Shown piece after piece: positions 1-7,553 of a stretch of DNA of 64,000 bases. The stretch is taken from contig NC_019748.1 of assembly GCF_000317575.1 (NCBI RefSeq), positions 4,546,501-4,610,500 of the forward strand, written 5' to 3'. The notes below the pieces were generated by a model. It had not been told where the DNA came from. It worked only from the letters and a program-made list of their open reading frames with translations, and ran no database searches. The position numbers and the translations under genes are program-made. The stretch is from Stanieria cyanosphaera PCC 7437 (GTDB taxonomy: Bacteria > Cyanobacteriota > Cyanobacteriia > Cyanobacteriales > Xenococcaceae). Within the stretch, counting starts at the first letter, position 1; every line of letters starts with the position of its first letter.

Positions 1-113
1 CTGCGATCGGCAATTTTTTCCCCTGTGTAACAGGCTGCCATCGTCAATTGATAAAGATCGGTCAATAAAGAATAATCTTGGGAAGAAATTATTAGTTCTT
101 CTTCTGGTATCAT
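1..113 (-). CDS. pncB: Nicotinate phosphoribosyltransferase, N-terminal fragment (cut by window edge)
   Basis: Only the first 37 codons lie in the window, starting at ATG 113-111. The translation includes LLTDLYQLTMAACY, the conserved amino-terminal signature of nicotinate phosphoribosyltransferases, which convert nicotinate and PRPP to nicotinate mononucleotide in NAD salvage. The rest lies beyond position 1. An IS200/IS605-type element begins about 120 bases upstream of the start, so the promoter must lie in the short AT-rich stretch at 114-230 or within the element. The identification rests on a short but characteristic motif. Confidence 0.75.
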   Translation of the reverse strand, partial: MIPEEELIISSQDYSLLTDLYQLTMAACYTGEKIADR

Positions 114-357
114 AGTTTTATTAGTGGTAATCTAACCTTATTATGGTAAATAATACCATAAATATTAAAGTAAAAACCAATCTTTACGAAAACAAAAAAT
201 TCTAACAGATAGCAATTCTTGAACGTCAGCGCGTCAGTCCCTAATCTCAGCGAAGCGGATTAGGGGAGGACAAGACTGCCGAACCAAGTTCGGCAGCTTG
301 ATATGTCCGTAAGGATAGCGCACCAATCAAGAGGTTCGATGCCTCGCAGATTGGTAC
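114..357. other. Left-end region of the IS200/IS605 element with three hairpins
   Basis: No coding sequence is seen. Bases 114-230 are AT-rich. Three inverted repeats then follow tnpA's 3' end: ccctaatc (239-246) with gattaggg (258-265); ctgccgaac (276-284) with gttcggcag (288-296) and loop caa; accaatc (322-328) with gattggt (349-355), which encloses gagg/cctc. IS200/IS605 ends carry subterminal hairpins recognised by the Y1 transposase, so this is the probable left end. The outer boundary cannot be fixed by eye. A structured RNA read from the minus strand is an alternative. Confidence 0.55.
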
Positions 358-765
358 TTAATTAGTAGGTTTATCTTGGTTTTTAATGTATTCTTTAATT
401 CTCTCTATTGGTGCGCCTCCTGTAGAGGCAACGTAATAAGACTTTGACCAAAAAGAAACACCTTGATAAAACTTAGCCACTTGTTCAGGAAATTCTCGCT
501 TCATTGTTCTACTTGTCGTTGCTTTTAATGAGCCTGCCACAGCAGATATTGAGTTTTTAGGGTGGAAATCTACTAAAGCGTGTACATGGTCGGACTCACC
601 AGAAAACTCAATTAATTCACAGTCCATCTTCCTACACACCTGCCACACCATTTCTCTCATCCTTTCCAGCATTTGAGCAGTAATAACCTTACGTCGATAG
701 TGAGTGACAAAAACAAAGTGTAGTCTAACACTAAAAACACTGTGAGAACCTTTTCTAGGTTGCAT
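358..765 (-). CDS. tnpA: IS200/IS605-family Y1 transposase TnpA
   Basis: This 135-residue protein is a single-strand-specific HUH transposase that cuts and joins the element's ends. The metal-binding HUH motif is His60-Val-His62 (SDHVHALVDF). The nucleophilic tyrosine is Tyr126 in IKEYIKNQ near the C-terminus, the spacing expected for the family. The length is normal for IS200/IS605 TnpA. A TTG at 786 would add seven residues; ATG 765 is preferred because the protein then begins like known members, although no clear ribosome binding site is seen. The gene is divergent from tnpB, whose start lies 39 bases away. The protein looks intact and possibly active. Confidence 0.9.
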   Translation of the reverse strand: MQPRKGSHSVFSVRLHFVFVTHYRRKVITAQMLERMREMVWQVCRKMDCELIEFSGESDHVHALVDFHPKNSISAVAGSLKATTSRTMKREFPEQVAKFYQGVSFWSKSYYVASTGGAPIERIKEYIKNQDKPTN

Positions 766-804
766 ATTGACAAGGTATAGCTGCAAATAATAATAGAACT
801 TATT

Positions 805-1953
805 ATGGCGACTAAACGAATTACTTTCAGGCTATACCCAACTAAAACTCAGAACCAGCAATTACATTACTGGCGCAAACTTCACTGCTTGCTATATAAC
901 GCTTGCGCCTATCACAGAAAAACTTCTTACAAGCGGTTTGGTAAATCAGTTAGTTATTACGACCAGCAAAATTGTTTACCTGAGTTTAAGGATTGTTGGG
1001 CAGAGTACAAAGAATTGGGTAGTCATGCCCTACAAGCTACAGTTAAACGAGTAGATTATGCGTTTACTAGATTCTTTAAGCTGAAGTCTGGCTATCCTAA
1101 ATTTAAGAGTTCTAGATTTTACAAAGGATGGACTTATCCTTGTAAAGCTGGATGGAAAGCTTGTAGCTCAGGTAAAAATGGTTATCTCAAGCTAACCAAC
1201 ATCGGCAATATCAAAATGCGAGGGCAGGCTCGTGATTGGGGAATACCAAAAACTTGTACGATGATGTTCAAACAAGGTAAATGGTACGCCTCAATTACTG
1301 TTGATTGCTTACCATCCCGTCTTCAAACCGATAAAGGTGCAGTAGGCCTTGACTTTGGAACTTATCATGCAGTAGCCGACTCAAACGGGAATGTAATAGA
1401 TAATCCTAGATTTATAAAAAGCGCACAAGCAAAAGTTAATTCTATTGCTAAACAAAGCCGAAGAAAAAGACCACCAAAGAAAGGTGTTAAAGCTTCTCGT
1501 AAATGGAAAAAAGCCAATAGAGCAGTAGCTAAAATACAAGCCAAGGTTGCCAGACAAAGACAGGACTGGCAGCATAAAGTAGCAGTAGAGATAGTTAGCT
1601 GTAATAGCCTCATTGCTACAGAAAAACTAAACTTAAAAGCGATGACTCGCAAGTCCAAAGGTAAGCGAAAAAAACAGAAATCTGGCTTAAATCGCTCTCT
1701 TTTAGATGTAGGGATTAGTAACTTAAAAAGTCTAATTGAGTACAAAGTTACTGAAGCTGGAGGTTTTTATATCGAGATACCAACTCAAAAAGTAAAACCT
1801 TCTCAGACTTGTCCCAATTGTGGTCATCAAAAGAAAAAAGCATTGTCTGAGCGTATTCATAGCTGCGAAAAATGCCTCTACACTTGTGATAGAGACGTGG
1901 CATCAGCTATTGTTTGTCTCAACTATGCAAGGGGGCAGGTTATACAACATTAA
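805..1953 (+). CDS. tnpB: TnpB RNA-guided nuclease of the IS605 element, 3' end displaced by an insertion
   Basis: TnpB proteins are RuvC-like nucleases guided by an RNA from the element's right end. The RuvC triad is visible: Asp183 (GLDFGTYHA), Glu273 (ATEKLNLKAM) and Asp364 (CDRDVASAI). The zinc finger has Cys336, Cys339, Cys354 and Cys357. The frame runs into foreign DNA: after Val379 (codon 1939-1941) it ends with Ile-Gln-His and a stop. The native last 44 codons lie at 7053-7187, beyond a 5.1 kb insertion. Joining the two at the shared GTTAT gives a 423-residue protein in frame. All catalytic residues remain, but the basic tail and the guide-RNA region are separated from the gene. Confidence 0.9.
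   Translation: MATKRITFRLYPTKTQNQQLHYWRKLHCLLYNACAYHRKTSYKRFGKSVSYYDQQNCLPEFKDCWAEYKELGSHALQATVKRVDYAFTRFFKLKSGYPKFKSSRFYKGWTYPCKAGWKACSSGKNGYLKLTNIGNIKMRGQARDWGIPKTCTMMFKQGKWYASITVDCLPSRLQTDKGAVGLDFGTYHAVADSNGNVIDNPRFIKSAQAKVNSIAKQSRRKRPPKKGVKASRKWKKANRAVAKIQAKVARQRQDWQHKVAVEIVSCNSLIATEKLNLKAMTRKSKGKRKKQKSGLNRSLLDVGISNLKSLIEYKVTEAGGFYIEIPTQKVKPSQTCPNCGHQKKKALSERIHSCEKCLYTCDRDVASAIVCLNYARGQVIQH
1939..1943. repeat. Left copy of the GTTAT junction repeat (attL core) of the Tn554-like element
   Basis: GTTAT occurs here inside the tnpB codons for Gln-Val and again at 7050-7054. Deleting one copy with everything between them restores tnpB reading through CAG GTT ATG GGT. The 5-base identity is seen directly; that it is the recombination core is inferred from the restored frame and from the tyrosine recombinases encoded between the copies. 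Confidence 0.75.
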
Positions 1954-1977
1954 TTTAATATATTAAACAACAACAAC

Positions 1978-2001
1978 AAAGGCAAGATAATTGCCTTTTT
2001 T
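1978..2001 (+). terminator. Rho-independent terminator-like hairpin at the element's left end
   Basis: aaaggcaa (1978-1985) pairs with ttgccttt (1991-1998) around a 5-base loop, and a T run continues to 2001. It lies 25 bases after the truncated tnpB stop and 47 bases before the first recombinase start. It would stop transcription entering from tnpB, so the element genes should use their own promoter downstream of it. Confidence 0.65.
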
Positions 2002-2047
2002 AACGTTTTGTGTAAATATAAATCTTGATAATTACACAAAGCATATA

Positions 2048-3142
2048 ATGAGAGTTCAGAAGGTCAATATTCGAGGTCAAACCAGTTGGGTTTTACTTAG
2101 TGATGACTATCTTCCTATCGAACCAGTCACAGATTATCTGCAACACCTGATGGCGTTAGGCAAAGCACCAAACACGCTGAAGAACTACGCCCACCACTTG
2201 AAATTATTCTTTGAGTACTTGGAAGCTTACAGTCTCGACTGGACACAATGTTGGGAGAAAGAGTTAGCGGAATTTATGCTCTGGCTACAATTACCCGATT
2301 CTATTCCTGGTGTTCCTTCTATTGCCCCACAAACGGCAAAAAGGACGGAAAAGACAGTCAATATCATGATGAGTGTGATTTATCAGTTTTACGAGTTTCA
2401 CGCCCGAAATCAGAGGATAGAAAGCCGAGAACTGTATCAAACTAGCTACCCAGTCCAGAGAAGGTATAAGTCACTTCTCTATGAGATGAAGAAAGATAAG
2501 AGGGTAAAAACTAAGAGATTAAAAGTCAAAGAACCTAGAACTTTTCCTGGGTGTTTAACTAAAGAAGAAGTCCAAACTTTAGTTGATAATTGTGCCAATC
2601 TTCGGGACAAGTTTTTAATTGTACTTCTCTATCACTCAGGTATGAGAATTGGGGAAGCTTTGGGGTTACGCCATAGTGATATTCACAGTGAAATGGGATT
2701 GAATGAAATCCATGTAATTCCCCGTGATGATAATCTCAATGATGCCAGAGTCAAAGATGGTGAAACAAGAATTATTAGCGTACCAAGACAAACAATTCAA
2801 GCTTATGAAAATTACGTTTTAGATGATGATTTTCCTGATGTAGATTCTGATTATGTCTTTATCAATATGTGGCGTAATGAAATCGGTTCGCCCATGAGAT
2901 ATTCTACTGCTCAAAGTTTATTTAGAAGGTTGAGTGAAAAAACAGGAATTGAAGCCACAGCACATTTATTAAGACATACCCACGCTACAGAATTAATTAG
3001 AGCAGGAATGGATTTAATTTATGTTCAAGAACGCTTAGGTCATGCCAGTATCCAAACCACAATTGATACTTATGTGCATTTGTTAAACAAAGACCAAAAA
3101 GCTGCTTACAAACAGTATTTAGCTAAGTGCGAGGAAGATTAA
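2048..3142 (+). CDS. Tyrosine recombinase, Tn554 TnpA-like
   Basis: The 364-residue site-specific recombinase has a SAM-like N-terminal DNA-binding domain (about residues 20-110, with KAPNTLKNYAHHLKLFFEYL) and a C-terminal catalytic domain. Catalytic motifs are HSGMRIGEALGLR (first Arg), HLLRHTHATEL (His-x-x-Arg), LGHAS (His) and TIDTYVHL (Tyr nucleophile). ATG 2048 is chosen because an upstream TTG at 1991 lies in the stem of the terminator-like hairpin. Length agrees with Tn554 TnpA (about 361 residues). The next gene's ATG follows its stop codon directly, so the genes are likely cotranscribed. Function in transposition is inferred from family and gene order. Confidence 0.88.
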   Translation: MRVQKVNIRGQTSWVLLSDDYLPIEPVTDYLQHLMALGKAPNTLKNYAHHLKLFFEYLEAYSLDWTQCWEKELAEFMLWLQLPDSIPGVPSIAPQTAKRTEKTVNIMMSVIYQFYEFHARNQRIESRELYQTSYPVQRRYKSLLYEMKKDKRVKTKRLKVKEPRTFPGCLTKEEVQTLVDNCANLRDKFLIVLLYHSGMRIGEALGLRHSDIHSEMGLNEIHVIPRDDNLNDARVKDGETRIISVPRQTIQAYENYVLDDDFPDVDSDYVFINMWRNEIGSPMRYSTAQSLFRRLSEKTGIEATAHLLRHTHATELIRAGMDLIYVQERLGHASIQTTIDTYVHLLNKDQKAAYKQYLAKCEED

Positions 3143-4816
3143 ATGCAAAAAATATCGATATCAAAGTCTAAAGACAAAGAAATAGTTTGTCCTAGATGTT
3201 GCAGTATAAAAGTAAAAACTTGGGCAAAATCGAAAGCAAGACAACAATATAAATGTGATGATTGTGGTCGTTTCTTCTATAAAAATCCAAAATTACAGTC
3301 TGCTAAAGATATATTACCTTCGGATATTACTCCCAAAGAAATGCGAATATATGATATATGGGACTTAAGAGTTTTTGGGAAAGAAGCAACTACTGGAGGT
3401 TTATATACAGCTAATTTCTCAATGATTAATCCTGAATGGTTTAAAAAAACTGTGAAAGATTATATCTGGTATAATTCTTCGCAATATAGCACCAGCGAGC
3501 TTTTAAGAAAATTAACAGAGTTTAGACGTTTTTCACGATATTTAACCGAAAAAAGAGCGACAGTAAAACCGCAGGATATAGATAGATTATTAGTGATTGA
3601 AGCAATTAATTATGCTTCTCAAGACTTAAAAGTATCTAAATCATTATCTATCTTTATCACTACATTAAAGTATTTTTTTGAATTTTGTAATTCTAACAAT
3701 CTCATAGAGATTAGCAGTAAACAATTAATTTTTGAATCTGATTATCCTAAAGCTGAAAGAAAAATAATTAAAGAAATTCCTTCTGATGTCATTAAACAGA
3801 TACGTCAACATCTTGATTCTCTTCCAAAACCAATAAAAATAGCAATTAGTATTCTTATTGAAACGGGAATGAGAATATCAGAAGTATGTAGTTTAAAGCT
3901 AAATTGTATTAGCCAAGATTCAGATGGAGATTGGTGGGTTAGTTTATATAGAATAAAGCTTAAAAAAGAAGACAGATTATTTATTAGTAAAGAATTAGCT
4001 CAAAGTATTTTACAACAGCAAGAGTTTATTAAAAATAACTTAGGAAGAGATTTTAGCTATTTGTTTTGCAGCACAGAAGGTAGTGGATGGTTTGCATCCT
4101 ATACTAATACCCCAAAAAGAAGGGCAAGTGTAAAAAGAGAACTTTCTCATTTTATTCCTGTTAAAAAACTTATCAAACAACCTTTAATAAGAGGATATCT
4201 TCATCAATTGGCTCACGAACATAACATTACTGATATTTCTGGTGAAATATATCCTGTTTGGAAGTGCCACAGATTTCGTCATACTCATCTAACAGATTTA
4301 GCTAGAAAAGGTATGGGCATCGCTCACATTATGCAGCGTGGCGGTCATGCTTCTCCTTCGATGTCTATGCACTATATTCACCTGACTAATGACGACCAGA
4401 AAAAGAAAATGAAAGAAGTGTGGGACAATACCCACTTCAACATGGAAGGTGAAATAGTAGCACCTGTTAATCCTGATTTAGACACAGCAGAAATGCAATG
4501 GATAAAGAAAGGAATGGGAGTACAAACTACAGATAATGGTTACTGTACTTTACTCTGGACACAGACTTGTCCCCATCAAGATTTACCTTGTAAAAGCTGT
4601 GGTAGTTGGGTAACAACTTTAGACTTCTTAGATAGCCATAAACAGGAATTAAAAGAGACAGAAAAAATTATCGAAAATGCTCGTCAAAAAGGCTATCAAA
4701 GACAGATAGAAAAGAACGTTCCCAGAGCGGAAAGACTCAAGAGAATTATCTCTGGAATGGAAAAACACAAAACCATGAGAGGTCTTGGTCATAATGAATG
4801 GGAGGAGAAAGAATAA
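3143..4816 (+). CDS. Large tyrosine recombinase with N-terminal zinc ribbon, Tn554 TnpB-like
   Basis: This 557-residue protein is the second recombinase of the trio. Residues 10-45 form a zinc ribbon (Cys16, Cys19, Cys38, Cys41; YKCDDCGRFF) like that of IS1 InsA-type DNA-binding proteins. A SAM-like region follows at about 100-190. The catalytic domain shows ETGMRISEVCSLKL (Arg), HRFRHTHLTDLA (His and Arg), RGGHAS (His) and MHYIHL (Tyr). A second cysteine/histidine cluster, CPHQDLPCKSC, lies near the C-terminus. Its start codon abuts the previous stop, and its stop overlaps the next ATG by one base (TAATG). Larger than the first recombinase, as in Tn554. Confidence 0.85.
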   Translation: MQKISISKSKDKEIVCPRCCSIKVKTWAKSKARQQYKCDDCGRFFYKNPKLQSAKDILPSDITPKEMRIYDIWDLRVFGKEATTGGLYTANFSMINPEWFKKTVKDYIWYNSSQYSTSELLRKLTEFRRFSRYLTEKRATVKPQDIDRLLVIEAINYASQDLKVSKSLSIFITTLKYFFEFCNSNNLIEISSKQLIFESDYPKAERKIIKEIPSDVIKQIRQHLDSLPKPIKIAISILIETGMRISEVCSLKLNCISQDSDGDWWVSLYRIKLKKEDRLFISKELAQSILQQQEFIKNNLGRDFSYLFCSTEGSGWFASYTNTPKRRASVKRELSHFIPVKKLIKQPLIRGYLHQLAHEHNITDISGEIYPVWKCHRFRHTHLTDLARKGMGIAHIMQRGGHASPSMSMHYIHLTNDDQKKKMKEVWDNTHFNMEGEIVAPVNPDLDTAEMQWIKKGMGVQTTDNGYCTLLWTQTCPHQDLPCKSCGSWVTTLDFLDSHKQELKETEKIIENARQKGYQRQIEKNVPRAERLKRIISGMEKHKTMRGLGHNEWEEKE

Positions 4817-5652
4817 TGTCTCGCCCTAGTAACAACTCTAAAGGCAATCCAGAGCTATTAGTCAAAGCAGCAGCAGCTAAGAAAAAAGATGCAGAAGAAA
4901 GACTGGAAAAAGCGATTCAACAAGTCTTAGATTCTGGAGAAACTATTACTTTTAACGCCATAGCAGAAGCAGCAGGATTATCTGTTAGCTACCTCTATAA
5001 ATATCCTGAGATTAAAAATCGTCTTGCCGAACTACGCAACCAACAAAAAGCAGCTATTGGAGGAATAGTAAATAAAACTCCTCAGTTTCAACCAGCTACA
5101 GACAAGTCTAAAGCGGTAATTATTAGTAAATTACGACAAGAAAATCGTCGGTTACGTAATGAAAACGAAGACTTGAAAAAACATATTGAAATAGCTCAAG
5201 GTAAAGTTATCGAACTGCGTCAAGTAGAAGCAGAAAATAATCGCCTAAAGGCAAGAATAAAAGAGTTAGAACAATCTTTAACTAATGCCAAAGTCACGCC
5301 AATTAATCAGAAAAAACAGAGTGATATTAGCTCCAATATTCTGACTCAATTACAAGTGGTAGGAGTTAAGTTAAATCCTACCCTGACTAAGACTATTCAT
5401 ACAGCTTCAGATGAAATAGTATTAGATGCGATTGAAGCTTTAAAAGACCAACTTACTAAACAAGATATTCCTAATGCTGGTGGTTGGTTGAATAAGGCAA
5501 TTCAAGAAGGTTGGACTAAATCTGAAACTATTCATCAACAACCAAATCAACCCGAACAAAAGATAGTTAAGGCTGGCGACAAACCACAAAAAGAACAAGT
5601 TAGTTTGACTCAACTTAAGAAACTAAGCAGTATTTTTAACAAAGATGAATGA
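4816..5652 (+). CDS. TnpC-like accessory protein with HTH and coiled coil (DUF6262 type)
   Basis: The 278-residue, highly charged protein follows the two recombinases. Residues about 30-75 look like a helix-turn-helix (FNAIAEAAGLSVSYLYKYPE). About 95-165 is a coiled coil rich in Glu, Lys and Arg. The C-terminal 110 residues are helical and polar. Position and type match TnpC of Tn554, which helps set orientation and efficiency of transposition; TnpC is much shorter (about 125 residues). ATG 4816 is preferred to ATG 4798 because GGAGG at 4801-4805 is correctly placed for it, and TAATG gives translational coupling. The exact biochemical role is unknown. Confidence 0.75.
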   Translation: MSRPSNNSKGNPELLVKAAAAKKKDAEERLEKAIQQVLDSGETITFNAIAEAAGLSVSYLYKYPEIKNRLAELRNQQKAAIGGIVNKTPQFQPATDKSKAVIISKLRQENRRLRNENEDLKKHIEIAQGKVIELRQVEAENNRLKARIKELEQSLTNAKVTPINQKKQSDISSNILTQLQVVGVKLNPTLTKTIHTASDEIVLDAIEALKDQLTKQDIPNAGGWLNKAIQEGWTKSETIHQQPNQPEQKIVKAGDKPQKEQVSLTQLKKLSSIFNKDE

Positions 5653-6958
5653 TAATCATTTACCTCCCACTAACATTGAAGCTGAAGAAGCTATCTTAGG
5701 AGGAATATTACTCGACCCAAAGGCAATTACCATTGTTGCTGATATTCTACCAGTAGAAGCTTTTTCTATTTCTACTCATCAACAGATATACAAAGCAGCA
5801 CTCTTGTTACATCACAAAGATAAGCAAGTAGATTTGATGACTGTTTCTACTTGGCTATCAGACCATAAATTACTGGAAAAAGTTGGAGGTACAACTAAAT
5901 TAGCACAACTGTTAAATCGTACTGTATCAGCCGTTAATATTGACCGCTACAGTCTCTTGGTTTTAGATAAGTATCAGCGTCGTCGTTTAATTGCTGCTGG
6001 TCATGAAATAGTCGATTTAGGATACGATACAGCAATAGAATTAGAAACAGTCTTTGACTTCGCTGAATCCAAGCTCTTCGCTCTAACTACTGATAAGAAA
6101 GATAAGTTTACTACTGAACCAATTAATGACTGTCTAGCTGATATCTTCAATGAATTAGAACAAGGTTCATTACCTCTTTTTTCTACTGGTTTAACCGACT
6201 TGGATTCTTTAATTGGTGGTTTAACTAAACAGGATTTAATTATTGTTGCAGCACGTCCGAGTATGGGGAAGTCTTGGTTTGCTTGTTACCTGGCTAATCA
6301 CATTGCTATTAAAGAGAAAAAGCCAGTAGTCTTCTTTTCTGCTGAAATGTCCAGAAAACAGTTGACTAAGAGATTTCTAGCGATGCACACGGGCATTGAC
6401 TCTCAAAGATTAATGAACAATGTCATCTATGAAGATGAGATGGATTCTTTAGTTAATGGTTTGAGTAATTTAGCTGAATTACCCATCGAGATTAATGACA
6501 CTCCAGCCGAACAATTAACCCCTGCTAAAATTCGTTCTGAGTTGAGGAAAATCCAATCGAAAAGAGGAGAACTAGGATTAGTTGTACTGGACTACATTCA
6601 GAAACTAGGAGACAGAGCAGCAGGGAATAGAGCGCAAGTTATCGGCAAATATAGTGGGGCTTGTAAGGATATTGCCAAACAGTTTAACGTACCATTTGTT
6701 GTCTTAGCTCAAATTAACCGAGGTGTTGAATCTCAAAGTAATAAGCGTCCTGCTATGGCTTCCTTGAAAGACAGTGGAGATATTGAACAAGACGGCGATC
6801 TTCTTTTAATGCTTTATCGAGATGAATATTACAAGTCGGACACTGAGGATAATGGAGTGATGGAAGTAATTGTAGGGAAGAATCGCAATGGTGCTACTGG
6901 GACTTGTAAGGTTTTATTCGACCCATCAGTCGGAGCTTTTTGTGACTATACAAGCTAG
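5645..6958 (+). CDS. DnaB-type replicative helicase carried by the Tn554-like element
   Basis: The 437-residue protein has the full DnaB architecture: a helical N-terminal domain (about 5-105, IEAEEAILGGILLDP), a linker, and a RecA-like ATPase domain with Walker A ARPSMGKSW, Walker B LVVLDYIQKL and C-terminal motif SLKDSGDIEQDGD. It resembles the chromosomal cyanobacterial DnaB closely at its N-terminus, so it may be a captured paralogue. The start overlaps the preceding gene by eight bases, which places it in the transposition operon. No strong ribosome binding site is seen, so it may depend on translational coupling. A role in strand opening or replication during transposition is inference only. 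Confidence 0.85.
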   Translation: MNDNHLPPTNIEAEEAILGGILLDPKAITIVADILPVEAFSISTHQQIYKAALLLHHKDKQVDLMTVSTWLSDHKLLEKVGGTTKLAQLLNRTVSAVNIDRYSLLVLDKYQRRRLIAAGHEIVDLGYDTAIELETVFDFAESKLFALTTDKKDKFTTEPINDCLADIFNELEQGSLPLFSTGLTDLDSLIGGLTKQDLIIVAARPSMGKSWFACYLANHIAIKEKKPVVFFSAEMSRKQLTKRFLAMHTGIDSQRLMNNVIYEDEMDSLVNGLSNLAELPIEINDTPAEQLTPAKIRSELRKIQSKRGELGLVVLDYIQKLGDRAAGNRAQVIGKYSGACKDIAKQFNVPFVVLAQINRGVESQSNKRPAMASLKDSGDIEQDGDLLLMLYRDEYYKSDTEDNGVMEVIVGKNRNGATGTCKVLFDPSVGAFCDYTS

Positions 6959-7049
6959 AATGGTTAGCGTTATATAATTTGACTAACTACTCTAGCTTTG
7001 CATAAAATATTCACAACACTAAAGCTTATAATCAGCAAGCTTTATAGGC

Positions 7050-7054
7050 GTTAT
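7050..7054. repeat. Right copy of the GTTAT junction repeat (attR core)
   Basis: Second copy of the sequence at 1939-1943. Immediately to its right the tnpB reading frame resumes. A longer match, GCGTTAT, also appears at 6967-6973 just behind the helicase stop codon; that copy is not followed by tnpB sequence, so it is not the junction. Confidence 0.7.
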
Positions 7055-7187
7055 GGGTGTGATAAGGCAGGAACTGTCCTCTCCAGGCGTAGATGAGCCT
7101 ACCTCTACTTGGTGCGGAAGCTTCAAGCAAGTAGCTCAGATGAAGCGTCAGAAACAGCTAGCTCAGTCGAAGACGGCTAGCTTGTAG
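7053..7187 (+). pseudogene. tnpB: Displaced C-terminal end of tnpB
   Basis: Reading from ATG 7053 gives 44 codons ending in TAG 7185-7187, including GVDEPTSTWCGSFKQ and a basic MKRQKQLAQ tail. Tails of this kind (CGSFKQ..KRQK) end many cyanobacterial TnpB proteins. There is no start-like context, and the fragment is in frame with the truncated tnpB at 805-1953 when the intervening element is removed. It is therefore the 3' piece of one gene rather than a separate gene. Confidence 0.82.
7156..7182 (+). repeat. Hairpin at the right end of the IS605 element
   Basis: agctagc (7156-7162) pairs with gctagct (7176-7182), and an inner gtc/gac stem at 7166-7168 and 7172-7174 closes a gaa loop. It overlaps the last codons of the displaced tnpB tail. 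Right ends of IS605-type elements carry such a hairpin and give rise to the TnpB guide RNA, so the guide RNA scaffold probably spans about 7060-7260. The exact right end was not resolved. Confidence 0.55.
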
Positions 7188-7553
7188 TTCATTAAATCAG
7201 TTATCGGTTAACCATCAACTATGTAATTGATTGGATAAATAAATCACTTAAAAAAACTTAAAAAAAACAAACAATAAAAATAACTATTATCAACAAGCTT
7301 CAACAATTGTTGCGGTCTCAACTAAATTCTCAGAAATACTCTCATAATTAAATCATGAGTCTTATGTAAATTTCAAAATTATCCTAAAGCAAGGAATTAT
7401 TAAGTGCAATAGATTTTATTATTTTTCTATTATTTATTCGTTGCTGTTTAGGAAAAATTGGATTAGAAAAACATAAACGCTGTCGAGCTTATTTACAACC
7501 TTTCTGTATTGAGATTTTGCAGTTTATCGTTAGCAAAATTCGAGGTAAAAATT
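7188..7553. other. AT-rich intergenic stretch, probable right end of the IS605 element
   Basis: It begins with the last part of the IS605 right end and continues as AT-rich DNA with A runs near 7250-7280. No coding region or RNA gene could be supported. It should hold the promoter of the small gene at 7554. Confidence 0.4.

Larger units (their letters stand above)
1944..7049 (+). mobile_element. Tn554-like element with two tyrosine recombinases, a TnpC-like protein and a DnaB helicase
   Basis: About 5.1 kb interrupts tnpB. It contains four genes on one strand in a tight run: recombinase (2048-3142), larger recombinase (3143-4816), helical protein (4816-5652) and DnaB-like helicase (5645-6958). 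Tn554 of Staphylococcus carries tnpA, tnpB and tnpC in the same order with similar roles, and lacks terminal inverted repeats, as here. No resistance or other passenger gene is present; the helicase is the only addition. Both ends are defined by GTTAT and by exact restoration of the tnpB frame. An inverted repeat, taaagctt (7020-7027) with aagcttta (7037-7044), lies just inside the right end. Confidence 0.8.

Noticed and set aside
1365-1745. Minus-strand frame inside tnpB
   Set aside because: Cys/Leu/Phe-rich antisense shadow of a Lys-rich coding region; tnpB motifs occupy the plus strand.
1991-2047. Longer first recombinase starting at TTG 1991
   Set aside because: The start would lie within the terminator-like stem, and the extra 19 residues do not resemble recombinase sequence.
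6967-6973. GCGTTAT behind the helicase as the right junction of the element
   Set aside because: tnpB sequence does not resume after it; it does so only after the GTTAT at 7050.
7053-7187. A separate small gene of 44 codons
   Set aside because: It has no start context, and it continues the tnpB frame exactly once the inserted element is removed.
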